Shown piece after piece: positions 42,909 to 52,675 of a stretch of DNA of 64,000 nt; positions within the stretch are counted from its first letter, which is position 1, and every line of letters begins with the position of its first letter. This DNA comes from Streptomyces macrolidinus (GTDB taxonomy: Bacteria > Actinomycetota > Actinomycetes > Streptomycetales > Streptomycetaceae): the NCBI RefSeq assembly GCF_023887685.1, contig NZ_JAMWMR010000011.1, forward strand, positions 102,922 to 166,921. Direction: 5' to 3'. The notes below the pieces were generated by a model. That model did not search any database, was not told where the DNA came from, and saw nothing but the letters and a program-made list of their open reading frames with translations. Position numbers and translations under genes: made by a program.

Positions 42909-44747
42909 TCACGGGGTGACGATCGCGAAGCCCCGGTCCGGCTGGGTGACGTACGAGAACAGCCGCTTGAGCAGCCCCCGGTCCCCTTCCGTCTCGATGC
43001 CCGCGAGGCCCTTGCCCGCGAGCAGCCCGAGGAGTTCGGCGCGGGTCAGGGTGAGCGTGAGGCCCGCGTGCTGTTTCGGGGCGCGGTGCAGCGGCAGGCT
43101 GCGGTGGGTGAGCGCGCCGTGCTCCAGGTTGATCCGGTGGCGGCGCTGCTCGTCGATCAACACCAGGTCGATGATGATCCGCGGCTCCCGGGCCGCGCGC
43201 GGCCCGTCGATACGGATCGCGATCGAGTCCAGCAGCATGCTCACGGTGAGCGCCGAGGTCATCCCGCTGGTGTCCGTCGGGTCATGGGCTCCCGCGCCCT
43301 TGCGCAGCTCCAGCGCGCCGGTCAGATAGATGTTCCGCCAGGGCCCGTTCTCCGCGCCGTATCCGAGGCGTTCGTACACGCCCGCCAGCGCCTCCTTCGC
43401 CTCCTCGTCGTCCGGGTCGGCGAAGACGAGGTGGTTGAGGAGGGTGGCGGCGAAGCGCGGGTCCCCGGCGTCCGCGTACCGCCGGGCCGTGGCGAGCATC
43501 GCCTCCGGACCGCCCGCCACCTCCACGTACCGCTCGGCGAGCGCGCGCGGCGGATGCTCCCACAGATGGGCGGGGTTGCCGTCGTACCAGCCCATGTAGC
43601 GCTGGTAGACGGCCTTGACGTTGTGGTTCAGGGACCCGTAGTAGCCCCGCGCGTGCCAGGCGCGCTCCAGAGCGGGCGGCAGCCGCAGCTCCTCCGCGAT
43701 CTCCGGGCCCGTCAGACCGCTGTTCAGCAGGCGCAGGGTCTGGTCGTGCAGATACGCGTACAGGTCCCGCTGCTCCACCAGCAGCCGGACGACGTTGTCG
43801 TGTCCCCAGGTCGGCCAGTGGTGCGAGGCGAAGGCCACGTCGTAGGCGTCGCCGAAGAGATCGACGGCCTCGCCGAGATGGCGCGACCAGGCGTGGGCGT
43901 CGCGGACCAGGGCGCCGCGCAGCGTCAGGATGTTGTGCAGGGTGTGCGTGACGTTCTCGGCGAGGCACAGGGCGCGCTGCTCGGGAAGGAGGAAGTTCAT
44001 CTCGGCGGGCGCCTCGGCGCCGGGCGTCAGTTGGAACAGGATGCGGATGCCGTCCACGGTCTCCGTCTGCCCGGTGTGCGTGATGTCGACGGTCGGCGGG
44101 ACGAGGCCGACCGTGCCGGTGGACCGGGCCATGCCGAGCCCGCTGCCGATGTGCCCGTCCGGCGCCTTGGTCAGCCGGGTGCCGAACACGAAGTCGGCGC
44201 GGCGGGCCATCGCGGGCCCGGCGAAGACGTTCTCGCTGACCGCGTGGTCCAGGAACCCGGCGGGCGCGAGGATCGGCACGGTCGCGTCGTCGCGCGGCAG
44301 CACCCCGGGGGCGCCACCGAAGTGGTCGACATGGGAGTGGGTGTAGATCAGCCCGGTGACGGGCCGCTGCCCGCGATGGTGCCGGTAGAGGGCGAGAGCC
44401 GCCGCCGCGCACTCGGCGGAGATCAGCGGATCGATGACGAGGACACCGTCCCGGCCCTCGATCAGCGTCATGTTGGAGAGATCGAGTCCGCGTACCTGGT
44501 AGACGCCCTCGACGACCTCGTACAGCCCCTGCCGCGCGCAGAGCTGCGACTGCCGCCACAGACTCGGGTGCGCGGTGCCGGGACAGGCCTCGGCGAGGAA
44601 CCCGTACGCGTCCCCGTCCCACAGCACCCGCCCGTCCTCGGCGCTCACCACTCCGGGGGAGAGGGCGGCGACGAACCCCCGGTCGGCGTTCTCGATGTCG
44701 GTCCGGTCCTCGAAGGGCGGCAGTCCGTCAGGGGGCGCGGCGTCCAT
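42909..44747 (-). CDS. Alkyl sulfatase (SdsA1-type metallo-beta-lactamase fold)
   Basis: The 612-residue enzyme is probably a type III sec-alkylsulfatase/SDS hydrolase that releases sulfate from alkyl sulfate esters. The metallo-beta-lactamase zinc motif THSHVDHFGG is near residue 138. EMNFLLPEQRALCLAENVTH and FASHHWPTWG supply further metal and substrate residues. The dimerisation domain (YQRYMGWYDGNPAHLWEHPP) and the SCP2-like C-terminal domain (SMLLDSIAIRIDGPRA) are both present. No signal peptide is seen, so it acts in the cytoplasm. It allows growth on sulfate esters or detoxifies surfactants. It is monocistronic. Confidence 0.92.
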   Translation of the reverse strand: MDAAPPDGLPPFEDRTDIENADRGFVAALSPGVVSAEDGRVLWDGDAYGFLAEACPGTAHPSLWRQSQLCARQGLYEVVEGVYQVRGLDLSNMTLIEGRDGVLVIDPLISAECAAAALALYRHHRGQRPVTGLIYTHSHVDHFGGAPGVLPRDDATVPILAPAGFLDHAVSENVFAGPAMARRADFVFGTRLTKAPDGHIGSGLGMARSTGTVGLVPPTVDITHTGQTETVDGIRILFQLTPGAEAPAEMNFLLPEQRALCLAENVTHTLHNILTLRGALVRDAHAWSRHLGEAVDLFGDAYDVAFASHHWPTWGHDNVVRLLVEQRDLYAYLHDQTLRLLNSGLTGPEIAEELRLPPALERAWHARGYYGSLNHNVKAVYQRYMGWYDGNPAHLWEHPPRALAERYVEVAGGPEAMLATARRYADAGDPRFAATLLNHLVFADPDDEEAKEALAGVYERLGYGAENGPWRNIYLTGALELRKGAGAHDPTDTSGMTSALTVSMLLDSIAIRIDGPRAAREPRIIIDLVLIDEQRRHRINLEHGALTHRSLPLHRAPKQHAGLTLTLTRAELLGLLAGKGLAGIETEGDRGLLKRLFSYVTQPDRGFAIVTP

Positions 44748-44882
44748 GGGGCCAGCTTTGGCGCGCGGGCTGCCGGGGGCCAGCGGTGGGGGACCGTTCG
44801 AGGGGCCCCGGCGCCCGGCCGACCCTGCGCCTTGGCCGGCCTGATGCCCAACGGCCTGTAGAGCAGAGGTCGTTGGACGTGA

Positions 44883-46091
44883 TCAGGGCGTCGGATCGGC
44901 CGGGCCCGACTGCTGGGTCTCCGTGGGGGTCTCCGCCGAGCTGTCGTCCGGGGAGAACAGCGCCATGCCCACGAACACCGCCACGACGAACAGCACCGTC
45001 GCGGCGGCGATCCCCACCACGCGCGGTCGCTGTGCGAGAAGCGCGCGCAGGTCGAGCCTGCTCCCGGTCGGCGCCGGTCGGCCGCGCCGGCCCCCCGAGG
45101 CCGTGCGCTCACGGGGAACGGCCGCGGCGGTCCGCTGGCGGTGGGCCGCCCGGTGCCCCGCGCCCCCGGCCGCGGACGGGAGCTTGTACGTCGTCGCCGG
45201 GCCCGTCTCGGTACGGGGGACCGGCGGCCGGGCGGGGACGGGAGGCGGCGCCGGGGCCGCGGCCGGGAGCGGCTCGGCGCTGCCCCGCCAGGAACCGGAG
45301 CCGAACCAGTCGGCGGTCTGCCGTGCCGTGGGCCGCTCCTCGGGCCGCTTGGCGAGCAGGCTGAGCAGGTAGTTCTCGAAGGCGGGCGGCAGGGCGACGC
45401 CGAGTTCGCGCGGTGGCACGGGGGCCGCGTCGAGGTGCTGGTGCAGGATCGCGATCGGGGTGTCCGCGCGGAACGGCGGCTTCCCGGTGAGGAGTTGGTA
45501 GAGCACGCAGCCGAGCGAGTACACGTCGCTGGGCGGTCCCGCGGGCTTGCCCAGGGCGCGCTCGGGCGCGATGTACAGACTCGTGCCGACGATCTGCCCG
45601 GTCGCCGTGAGCGCCGCCGAAGGGTCGTCCATGAAGCGGGCGATACCGAAGTCGCCGATCTTCACCGTGCCGTCCGCGTCGAGCAGCAGATTGCCGGGCT
45701 TGATGTCGCGGTGCACGATGCCCTGCTCATGGGCGACGGCGAGCCCGGCCGCCGCCTGTGCGGCGATCAGGGCGACCCGCTCGGCGGGCAGCGGCCCGTC
45801 ACCGGAGAGCACCCCGGAGAGGCTGTCGCCGTCCACCAGCTCCATCACCAGGAACAGCCGGCCCTCGTGCTCCCCGAAGTCGAGGACGCCCACGACATGG
45901 GGGTGATGCAGCCGGCCCGCCGTCTGGGCCTCCAGCCGGAACCGGGACTCGGCGGTGGGATCGGTGTTCTCGGTGCGCAGCACCTTGACGGCGACGGGGC
46001 GGCCGAGCATCTGGTCGTAGGCAGCCCAGACCTCCCCCATCGCGCCGCGCCCGATGGCAGTGTGCAGCTCGTACCGGCCCGCGATCAGCAC
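44883..46091 (-). CDS. Membrane Ser/Thr protein kinase, short exterior
   Basis: This 402-residue Hanks-type kinase has the Gly loop AIGRGAMGEV, VAVK Lys 36, HRDIKPGN with Asp 129, DFG Asp 147 and GTSLYIAPERALG in the activation segment. The juxtamembrane linker is rich in Pro and Arg. One membrane helix (VVGIAAATVLFVVAVFVGMA, about 352-371) is followed by only 25 residues outside (SPDDSSAETPTETQ). It therefore has no sensor domain of its own and may respond through partner proteins or lipids. The GTG at 46091 places the kinase domain at the very N terminus. It is downstream of a lipoprotein gene on the same strand, which could be a partner. Confidence 0.9.
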   Translation of the reverse strand: MLIAGRYELHTAIGRGAMGEVWAAYDQMLGRPVAVKVLRTENTDPTAESRFRLEAQTAGRLHHPHVVGVLDFGEHEGRLFLVMELVDGDSLSGVLSGDGPLPAERVALIAAQAAAGLAVAHEQGIVHRDIKPGNLLLDADGTVKIGDFGIARFMDDPSAALTATGQIVGTSLYIAPERALGKPAGPPSDVYSLGCVLYQLLTGKPPFRADTPIAILHQHLDAAPVPPRELGVALPPAFENYLLSLLAKRPEERPTARQTADWFGSGSWRGSAEPLPAAAPAPPPVPARPPVPRTETGPATTYKLPSAAGGAGHRAAHRQRTAAAVPRERTASGGRRGRPAPTGSRLDLRALLAQRPRVVGIAAATVLFVVAVFVGMALFSPDDSSAETPTETQQSGPADPTP

Positions 46092-46282
46092 CTGTTGTTA
46101 CATCCTCATGCCGCGAGGCGAACGCCGTTGAGACGCACGCCGTAAGACGAATCCGTAAGACGAATGCCGTGAGACCTCTCGGCCGCTGTCGGCCATGACT
46201 CGCCGGGGCGGGTGATGGTGGGGGTGCCGCAGCGGGTCCCAGCCTACTGGCCGCGGTCACCCGGCTCGATCATGGTCTCCGT

Positions 46283-46828
46283 TCAGCACCCGAGACCGGT
46301 CGGAACGAACTCGATCCGCGCCTGCCGGTCCGTGCCGAGGGCCTCGTGGTACGTGGTGCTGGTGACCCGGTACCAGACGTGGTCCCGCGTGGTGTCGCCG
46401 TTCACGTCGTCCAGCATCACGCACCACCGCTCCTTCCGGACCACCCGCCGGTAGCTCTCGGTGCCCTGGTGGACCTTGCGGCAGCTCCGGTACCGCTCGG
46501 TGGTGTACCAGGTGCGCGTCTTCTTCCGGGTGCCCGTCCCCGTGCGCCGGGTGTGCTTGACCCGCCTGGTGGCGGGCGTGCACTTCTTGACCAGATGCGG
46601 CCGGGTGTCCCGGACGGTCTTGCGGGAGACATGGCGGACGCTGTCGCGGAGCCCGACGACATGGTCCGGGTCCGCGGGGGACCGCGTGCTGACGTTCCCG
46701 CTGCCGGGACCCGCGCCGCCCTTGTACCCCGCGGCGTCCCCGTTCCCTCCGCCGCCACCGCACGCGGCGAGCCCCGCCATGAGGAACGCCGTCACCCCGG
46801 CGACCAGCAGTCGCTGCTTGCTGAACAT
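46283..46828 (-). CDS. Lipoprotein of unknown function
   Basis: The 181-residue protein has a lipoprotein signal peptide ending in the lipobox LAAC (VTAFLMAGLAACGGG, Cys near residue 24), then a Gly/Ala/Ser linker. The exported part is strongly basic and Arg/Thr/Tyr/Lys-rich (RVKHTRRTGTGTRKKTRTWY, RSCRKVHQGTESYRRVVRKE) with Cys residues spread along it. It ends IEFVPTGLGC. A similar Tyr/Arg-rich repeat pattern is common in streptomycete surface lipoproteins but has no assigned role. The ATG at 46828 follows GGGGGAG. Confidence 0.75.
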   Translation of the reverse strand: MFSKQRLLVAGVTAFLMAGLAACGGGGGNGDAAGYKGGAGPGSGNVSTRSPADPDHVVGLRDSVRHVSRKTVRDTRPHLVKKCTPATRRVKHTRRTGTGTRKKTRTWYTTERYRSCRKVHQGTESYRRVVRKERWCVMLDDVNGDTTRDHVWYRVTSTTYHEALGTDRQARIEFVPTGLGC

Positions 46829-46982
46829 CTCTCCCCCTGGGGTCACCGCACGTGTCCGGGCGCGGCCGGCAGTCAGACTAACGGATCTGGGCAGCACGGC
46901 CTTTCGACAGCGGTGGGGACAGCACGGCCTTTCGAGAGGGGTGGGTGCGGCGTGAGGATGGAGGAGTGGAGGGAGGTACGCG

Positions 46983-47453
46983 ATGCGAATCCTTCACCCT
47001 CACTTCTGCGTGTACCTGATGGCCCTCGGCATACCGCCGGTGTGGAGGACGGTCCCGCTCGCCACTCACCCGGGCGTGGCCGCCGCCGTCCTGGCCTTCG
47101 CCGCCCTCGCTCTCGTGGTCGGCACGCGGGCACGGCAAGGCCGCGTCCGGCGGTTCCGGGGCGGCCCGCGGGACAGGGCGGCCGAGCCGGTGGACGCGTC
47201 GTGGTTCACCACCCACACGCTGGACGGCTTCCCCGAGGCCGCCGTCCGCGCCCGCCTGAAGGCTCCCGGCGCGCCGTCCACCGACCGTGTCTATGCCGCC
47301 TGGGTGCTGGCCGTCCATGGAATGGACGCCGCGGGGCTGGAGAGGCACCTCTCGCTGCCCGCCGACCTGGCCCATCTGCTCGTCGAGGCCGCCGAACCGC
47401 GACGCCACAACCGGGAGCCGCCGGAGAGGTGCGACGGGTCCGGGAGCGTGTAG
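46983..47453 (+). CDS. Small membrane protein of unknown function
   Basis: The 156-residue protein has hydrophobic segments near its N terminus (FCVYLMALGIPPVW and PGVAAAVLAFAALALVVGTR) followed by a soluble tail including DRVYAAWVLAVHGMDAAGLE. The first methionine lies after a strong GGAGGGAGG. It resembles TIGR04222-like membrane proteins only in the short tail, and no family can be claimed. A strong terminator lies downstream. Confidence 0.6.
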   Translation: MRILHPHFCVYLMALGIPPVWRTVPLATHPGVAAAVLAFAALALVVGTRARQGRVRRFRGGPRDRAAEPVDASWFTTHTLDGFPEAAVRARLKAPGAPSTDRVYAAWVLAVHGMDAAGLERHLSLPADLAHLLVEAAEPRRHNREPPERCDGSGSV

Positions 47454-47478
47454 TCGGGCGTGTGGTCGGGTGCGGTCA

Positions 47479-47514
47479 CGGCGTCCGGCGCCCCGAAGGG
47501 GACGCCGGACGCCG
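47479..47514. terminator. Bidirectional hairpin terminator
   Basis: A 12-bp stem (CGGCGTCCGGCG / CGCCGGACGCCG) continues into CCCC/GGGG with a GAA loop and a one-base bulge. It lies between convergent genes. Confidence 0.85.
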
Positions 47515-47529
47515 TCCGTCCGCGGGCGC

Positions 47530-49551
47530 CTACGCCCGGTGCGCTTCGAGCGCGGCCCGGACGCCCGACTCCACGGCACCCTCGATCCACGACGGCTTCA
47601 CCGAGGTGTGGTCCCCGGCGAAGTGCAGCGGTCCCTCGGGGGCGCGGATCGCCGCGAGCAGCTCCGTGTGCTGGCCGGGGAGCAGGACGGACGCCTCGCC
47701 GTACGCGTACGGGTCACGCAGCCAGCTCTGCGTGCGCCCGGCGCCCGTGTAGAAGACCTCGACGCGCTGCCCGTAGACCTGCTGCAGGCCCCTGAGCGCG
47801 TGCGGATAGCGGGCCTCCTCGTCCAGGGAGTCCCAGCGGGAGGCGTCGTCGGCCCAACTGTAGGAGGCGAGGACGACGCCTCCCTTGCTGCCGGGGACCG
47901 GGTGCGAGGGCTGGATCATGAAGCGGTTGGAGTTGTCGGAGACCGAGCCGCCGCCGACGATGTGCGCCGCCTCGGGCTGGTCGCGGGTGGCCCAGCGGTT
48001 GGCGGCGTAGTGGGCGCGCTGCGCCGGGCTGATGTGCCCGCGCGGCACCGACGGGTGCGCGCCGAGCAGGCTTCCGTCGGCGGGTGCCTTGCCCCGCCGG
48101 TAGTCCTCGTACAGTCCGGGGCGCACCGCCTCCAGCTCTCGCTTCCAGTCGCTCTCGGTGAACTCCCACCAGCGGCGGCTGAATTCGAGCAGCACCTTGG
48201 TCGCGCTGTCGTAGTGCAGCTCCGTGACGGCACGGCGCTTGCCGTACGACATCAGCGGGCTGATCTGCACCTGCCGCAGTCCGGAGAACGGCACGGTGAC
48301 GATCGCCAGGTCGCCCGTGAACTGCTCGCGGACGACCTTGCCGTCGCGGCCCTCGGACACCGTGTCGATCCATACGTGCGGACCGCCCTCGCGGACCTGC
48401 GAGACGTCGTCGCTGCCGTGCCGGTCGGGGGACCAGTACTCGATGTGCGTCGCGCGGCGGTCCAGGCGTACGAGGCCCTCGACCTTCCGCAGCAGCGCGT
48501 CCGGCAGCGTCGCGGTGCCGCCGACCAGCTCCCAGAACGTGGTGTCCGGGCTGATCAGCGACTGGCTGATGAAGCTGTGGATGAACGACAGCGGCAGCCG
48601 CGAGGTCAGGTTCTCCAGGGTGCCGACGAGATCGAGCGTGCGCTCGTCGAAGCCCGCCTGCTCGGTCAGGAAGCGGTACATGGACCAGTCGCCGTACCGC
48701 TGGATCACCCGGGCCCAGCCCCGCACCCGCTCGGGCAGGGGCTTGTCGACGCGCTTGCCGTCCGCGCCGACCGTGCTGAACTCGTCGCGTACGGGGTCCA
48801 GGGCCTCGCGCAGGATCTGGGAGGAGGGCTTGTCCTGGTACTTGCTCGGGACGCCGAACGACTGGTTGATCCTGCGGGGTGACTTCGCGTAGTCGGAGCG
48901 GCGCATCCGGATGCCGTTGACATGGAGCCACGCGTGGTTGACGGGCTTGCCCTCGCCGTCGACGTCCACGAGGTAGAACGGCCGCCGCTGGACGCCGAGT
49001 CGGTCGATCAGGCCGATCACCAGCGGATGGCTGCCGGGGATCCGCATGGCCCCGGCCTCGGCGTACTGCCGGGGGTCGGTGAACGGCTGGGCCGCGTGCT
49101 CGTGCCCGCCCGTACGGAAGGTTTTGATACGGCCGCCGACGCGGTTGCCGTTGGCCTCCAGCACCGTGACGTGGTGCCCGGCCCGCTTCAGCAGCCAGGC
49201 GGCCACGAGACCGGCCGGTCCGGCGCCGACCACCAGGATCTTCTTGGCGGCCGTGGACCGGGCGCGAGGCAGCCCGGAGTCGAGGATCTTCTGGTAGGCC
49301 GGGACGAGCGAGGTGTCGTGGTCGTCCACGACCAGCAGCGCGCGGGCGACCGCGAGACAGGTGTCCCAGTCGGCGGTGGATCTCGGCGGACAGGGGGCCT
49401 GGCGAGGAAGAACGGGTGCGGCGGGCGCGGCGGCGGCCGGTTCCGGCGCGGCGAGACCGAGCGCGGTCACGGCGGTGGCCGTACCGGCCACGGTGGTGAA
49501 CTGCCGCCGGGAGAAGGGCTGATGACTGTCCGGGGTACGGAGTTGATCCAT
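47530..49551 (-). CDS. Tat-exported flavin amine/L-amino-acid oxidase (L-glutamate oxidase-like)
   Basis: The 673-residue flavoenzyme begins with a Tat signal ([11 protein letters not shown], Ala-rich h-region to about residue 45). The dinucleotide fold has [20 protein letters not shown] and [15 protein letters not shown]. Later segments ([54 protein letters not shown] and the C-terminal [19 protein letters not shown]) follow streptomycete L-glutamate oxidase closely. The family makes 2-oxo acid, ammonia and H2O2 outside the cell. Substrate preference cannot be read from sequence. It lies beside the copper island, but nothing shows co-regulation. Confidence 0.88.
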   Translation of the reverse strand: MDQLRTPDSHQPFSRRQFTTVAGTATAVTALGLAAPEPAAAAPAAPVLPRQAPCPPRSTADWDTCLAVARALLVVDDHDTSLVPAYQKILDSGLPRARSTAAKKILVVGAGPAGLVAAWLLKRAGHHVTVLEANGNRVGGRIKTFRTGGHEHAAQPFTDPRQYAEAGAMRIPGSHPLVIGLIDRLGVQRRPFYLVDVDGEGKPVNHAWLHVNGIRMRRSDYAKSPRRINQSFGVPSKYQDKPSSQILREALDPVRDEFSTVGADGKRVDKPLPERVRGWARVIQRYGDWSMYRFLTEQAGFDERTLDLVGTLENLTSRLPLSFIHSFISQSLISPDTTFWELVGGTATLPDALLRKVEGLVRLDRRATHIEYWSPDRHGSDDVSQVREGGPHVWIDTVSEGRDGKVVREQFTGDLAIVTVPFSGLRQVQISPLMSYGKRRAVTELHYDSATKVLLEFSRRWWEFTESDWKRELEAVRPGLYEDYRRGKAPADGSLLGAHPSVPRGHISPAQRAHYAANRWATRDQPEAAHIVGGGSVSDNSNRFMIQPSHPVPGSKGGVVLASYSWADDASRWDSLDEEARYPHALRGLQQVYGQRVEVFYTGAGRTQSWLRDPYAYGEASVLLPGQHTELLAAIRAPEGPLHFAGDHTSVKPSWIEGAVESGVRAALEAHRA

Positions 49552-49643
49552 ACGTCACTGCATAGGGCGCCGGGGCGCACGCTCACAGGACGATCAACGA
49601 CGTTCACCTGAATGTGTGAGCGCGAGGATCGGCTCCGCGCGCC

Positions 49644-49838
49644 TCAGGGCCGGGTGTCCGCCATCAGCTTCGCGAACGAGGCCATGCAGGGCGTGCAGTG
49701 CTCCGCCCGCTCGGCACCGGACGCCTCGATCTGTTCGTCGAGCTGCCGCCCGCACAGGGTGGTGGTGGCCTGCTTGGCCATCACATGCCACACCAACGTC
49801 TCGCCTGCCCCGTCGGGGCCTACGCACATCTCATACAT
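49644..49838 (-). CDS. Small cysteine-containing protein beside copper cluster
   Basis: The 64-residue protein (starting MYEMCVGPDGAGETLVWHV) contains Cys in LCGRQLDEQ and in HCTPC (a CxxC), a spacing compatible with a zinc or copper knuckle. It has no signal peptide. The ATG at 49838 has GGGAGG 6 nt upstream, which rules out a longer start at 49994. A CsoR-type box (49965-49983) lies 127 nt upstream, so it may be copper-responsive. Similar short Cys proteins are common in Streptomyces without assigned function. Confidence 0.65.
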   Translation of the reverse strand: MYEMCVGPDGAGETLVWHVMAKQATTTLCGRQLDEQIEASGAERAEHCTPCMASFAKLMADTRP

Positions 49839-49964
49839 GACCGGCCTCCCAGGACGGACGCCCTCTGACCCAGCAAACCCCCTGGGAGTCCGGCGCACGG
49901 AGTCATGGTGAGCCGTTCGGGTGACGGCCGTGCATGGGTCCGGTGCGCGGATCTCCGCTCCGTG

Positions 49965-49983
49965 GATACCCCTGTGGGGTATC
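49965..49983. promoter_or_regulatory. CsoR-type copper operator, site 1
   Basis: GATACCCCTGTGGGGTATC is a 19-bp palindrome carrying TACCC-N5-GGGTA, the half-site pattern of CsoR-family Cu(I) repressors. It lies between copA and the divergent small Cys protein gene. Confidence 0.75.
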
Positions 49984-50038
49984 AAACCGTGCATCGCCTT
50001 GCGTCTCGTACGGGGGAGGGGTATACATGAGGTGAGAG

Positions 50039-50055
50039 ATACCCCCTGGGGGTAT
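50039..50055 (+). promoter_or_regulatory. CsoR-type copper operator, site 2 (copA promoter)
   Basis: ATACCCCCTGGGGGTAT is a perfect palindrome with the TACCC-N5-GGGTA core, 68 nt upstream of the copA start. Confidence 0.8.
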
Positions 50056-50122
50056 GAGAGGGAGCGTGCGAGAGAGCAGCATCCTCTTCGCCCGCCGCGT
50101 CCGTGAGCTGCGAGGAGCAGAC

Positions 50123-52378
50123 ATGACCACCGCTACGTCTGGTGCCGCTGAGGTCGAGCTTGCCATCGGCGGGATGACCTGCGCTTCGTGCGCGGCGCGT
50201 ATCGAGAAGAAGCTGAACCGTATGGACGGGGTCGAGGCCACGGTCAACTACGCGACGGAGAAGGCGAAGGTCTCCTTCGACGCGGCGGTGTCGGTGGCCG
50301 ATCTGATCGCGACGGTGGAGGCGACGGGGTATACGGCGCGCGAGCCGGAGCCCGTACGTGCCGAACCGGAGGCGGGCCGCGGGGAGGCGGCGGACGAGCT
50401 GCTGCCGTTGCGGCAGCGGCTGGTCACGGCGGTCGTACTGGCGGTGCCGGTGATCGCGTTGGCGATGGTCCCGGCGCTGCAGTTCGACTACTGGCAGTGG
50501 CTGTCCCTGACCTTGACGGCGCCCGTGGTCACCTACGCCGCGTGGCCGTTCCACAAGGCGGCCTGGACGAACGCCCGCCACGGCGCGGCCACCATGGACA
50601 CGCTGATCTCGGTCGGTACCTCGGCGGCGTTTCTGTGGTCGTTGTGGGCGTTGTTCTTCGGTTCGGCGGGGATGCCGGGGATGCGGCATCCGTTCGAGCT
50701 GACGATCGCGCGGGGTGACGGCGCGGGGAACATCTATCTGGAGGCCGCGGCGGGGGTGACCGCGTTCATCCTGGCGGGCCGGTACTTCGAGGCGCGTTCG
50801 AAGCGGCGTGCGGGCGCGGCGCTGAAGGCGCTGCTGGAGCTGGGCGCGAAGGAAGTCACCGTCATCCGCGGCGGACGTGAAGTACTGATCCCGGTCGGGG
50901 AGTTGAAGGTCGGGGACCGGTTCCTCGTACGTCCGGGAGAGAAGATCGCGACGGACGGCACGGTGGTGGAGGGTTCCTCCGCGGTGGACGCCTCGATGCT
51001 GACGGGTGAGTCGGTGCCGGTCGAGGTCGGGGTCGGTGACGCGGTCACCGGCGCGACCCTGAACGCGGGCGGCCGTCTGGTGGTGGAGGCGACCCGGGTC
51101 GGTGCGGACACGCAGTTGGCGCGGATGGCGAAGATGGTCGAGGACGCGCAGAACGGCAAGGCCGCCGCCCAGCGGCTGGCCGACCGGATCTCCGGTGTGT
51201 TCGTCCCGGTCGTGATCGCGCTGGCGCTGGGCACGCTGGGCTTCTGGCTGGGCAACGGTGCCGGTCTGACGGCGGCGTTCACCGCCGCTGTCGCCGTCCT
51301 GATCATCGCCTGCCCCTGCGCGCTGGGCCTGGCCACGCCCACCGCGCTGATGGTCGGCACGGGGCGTGGTGCGCAGCTCGGCATCCTGATCAAGGGTCCT
51401 GAGGTGCTGGAGTCCACGCGGAAGGTGGACACCATCGTGCTGGACAAGACGGGCACGGTCACGACCGGCAAGATGACGCTGCTGGCCGTCCACACCGTCG
51501 AGGACACCAGTGAGGCGGAGGTGTTGCGGCTGGCGGGTGCGCTGGAGCACTCCTCCGAGCACCCCATCGCCCAGGCCGTCGCCGCCGGCGCTACCGCCCG
51601 TATCGGCAGCCTGCCCGCGCCGGAGGACTTCGCGAACCTGGCAGGCCTGGGCGTGCAGGGCATCGTGGACGGGCACGCGGTCTTGGTCGGCCGCGAGCAG
51701 CTTCTCGCGGAGTGGGCGATGGAGCTGCCTGCCGGGCTGCGGGAGGCCAAGGCGAAGGCCGAAACGGCTGGGCGGACGGCGATCGCGGTCGCCTGGGACG
51801 GCCGGGCACGCGCCGTCCTCGAAGTCGCCGACGCGATCAAGGAGACCAGCCCCGAAGCCATCCGCCGCCTGCGCGCCCTGGGTCTGACCCCGATCCTGTT
51901 GACGGGTGACAACAAGGCGGTGGCCGAGGCGGTCGCCGCGGAGGCGGGGATCGATGCCGGGCATGTGATCGCCGAGGTCCTGCCGCAGGACAAGGTGGAG
52001 GTGATCAAGCGCCTTCAGGGTGAGGGGCGTTCGGTCGCGATGGTCGGTGACGGTGTCAACGACGCGGCGGCTCTGGCCCAGGCCGACCTCGGCCTGGCCA
52101 TGGGCACCGGCACCGACGCCGCGATCGAGGCCGGTGACCTGACCCTGGTCCGCGGAGACCTGCGCGTCGCGGCCGACGCCATCCGCCTGTCCCGCAGGAC
52201 ACTGGGCACCATCAAGGCCAACCTGTTCTGGGCCTTCGCCTACAACGTCGCGGCCCTCCCGCTGGCCGCCGCCGGCCTCCTCAACCCCATGATCGCCGGG
52301 GCCGCCATGGCCTTCTCCTCCGTCTTCGTCGTCGGCAACAGCCTGCGACTGCGCGGCTTCCAGCCCACCGACCGGTAA
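50123..52378 (+). CDS. copA: Copper-exporting P1B-type ATPase CopA
   Basis: The 751-residue pump exports Cu(I) from the cytoplasm. One N-terminal heavy-metal-binding domain has GMTCASC (Cys 20 and Cys 23). The membrane Cu site is CPC in [13 protein letters not shown] (about 397-399). The P-type core has TGES near 294, the phosphorylated Asp in [11 protein letters not shown] (about 440), SSEHPIAQ (the P1B His-Pro) and [12 protein letters not shown] near 642. Eight membrane segments are expected. The ATG at 50123 follows GAGGAG; the in-frame ATG at 50054 lies directly after the operator and is unlikely. CsoR-type boxes precede it and a strong terminator follows. The operon lacks CopZ, so another chaperone must be encoded elsewhere. 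Confidence 0.95.
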   Translation: MTTATSGAAEVELAIGGMTCASCAARIEKKLNRMDGVEATVNYATEKAKVSFDAAVSVADLIATVEATGYTAREPEPVRAEPEAGRGEAADELLPLRQRLVTAVVLAVPVIALAMVPALQFDYWQWLSLTLTAPVVTYAAWPFHKAAWTNARHGAATMDTLISVGTSAAFLWSLWALFFGSAGMPGMRHPFELTIARGDGAGNIYLEAAAGVTAFILAGRYFEARSKRRAGAALKALLELGAKEVTVIRGGREVLIPVGELKVGDRFLVRPGEKIATDGTVVEGSSAVDASMLTGESVPVEVGVGDAVTGATLNAGGRLVVEATRVGADTQLARMAKMVEDAQNGKAAAQRLADRISGVFVPVVIALALGTLGFWLGNGAGLTAAFTAAVAVLIIACPCALGLATPTALMVGTGRGAQLGILIKGPEVLESTRKVDTIVLDKTGTVTTGKMTLLAVHTVEDTSEAEVLRLAGALEHSSEHPIAQAVAAGATARIGSLPAPEDFANLAGLGVQGIVDGHAVLVGREQLLAEWAMELPAGLREAKAKAETAGRTAIAVAWDGRARAVLEVADAIKETSPEAIRRLRALGLTPILLTGDNKAVAEAVAAEAGIDAGHVIAEVLPQDKVEVIKRLQGEGRSVAMVGDGVNDAAALAQADLGLAMGTGTDAAIEAGDLTLVRGDLRVAADAIRLSRRTLGTIKANLFWAFAYNVAALPLAAAGLLNPMIAGAAMAFSSVFVVGNSLRLRGFQPTDR

Positions 52379-52396
52379 GCGCTCGACCCAGCAGCT

Positions 52397-52440
52397 CGCC
52401 CGAGGCTCGACGGCTCAGCAAGGCCGTCGAGCCTCGGGCG
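52397..52440 (+). terminator. copA hairpin terminator
   Basis: A perfect 18-bp stem (CGCCCGAGGCTCGACGGC / GCCGTCGAGCCTCGGGCG) with an 8-nt loop begins 18 nt after the copA stop. Confidence 0.92.
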
Positions 52441-52474
52441 GACCAGTTCGTACCGAACCGAAGGGAGCACGGTC

Positions 52475-52675
52475 ATGGCGTACCCACCGGAACTGCCGGA
52501 CCACGCGGGACCGCAGAGCGTACGAGCGACCTCATGGACCCGCGTCCGCAAGGGAGTTGCCCACCCGATGACCCGGGTGGTCACCGCGGCGGTGCTGCAA
52601 GCCGTGGCGTCGTATCTCGGCCGAGCGGGCACCCCTCAGGGGCAGGCGGGCCCCTGCGTCTGTCAGCGCGGGTAG
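52475..52675 (+). CDS. Possible small protein between copA and multicopper oxidase
   Basis: This short reading frame encodes 66 residues, starting MAYPPELPDHAGPQSVRATS and ending GPCVCQRG, with a CxC near the C terminus. GAAGGGAG lies at a suitable distance upstream of the ATG, and it follows a terminator, so it would need its own promoter. Its last 13 bp overlap the 3' end of the convergent oxidase gene. Composition is not clearly coding. It could be a genuine small copper-linked protein or a chance frame. Confidence 0.35.
   Translation: MAYPPELPDHAGPQSVRATSWTRVRKGVAHPMTRVVTAAVLQAVASYLGRAGTPQGQAGPCVCQRG

Noticed and set aside
52240..52632. Minus-strand frame overlapping the copA 3' end
   Set aside because: It crosses the strong copA terminator and runs antisense to copA, with composition unlike coding DNA.
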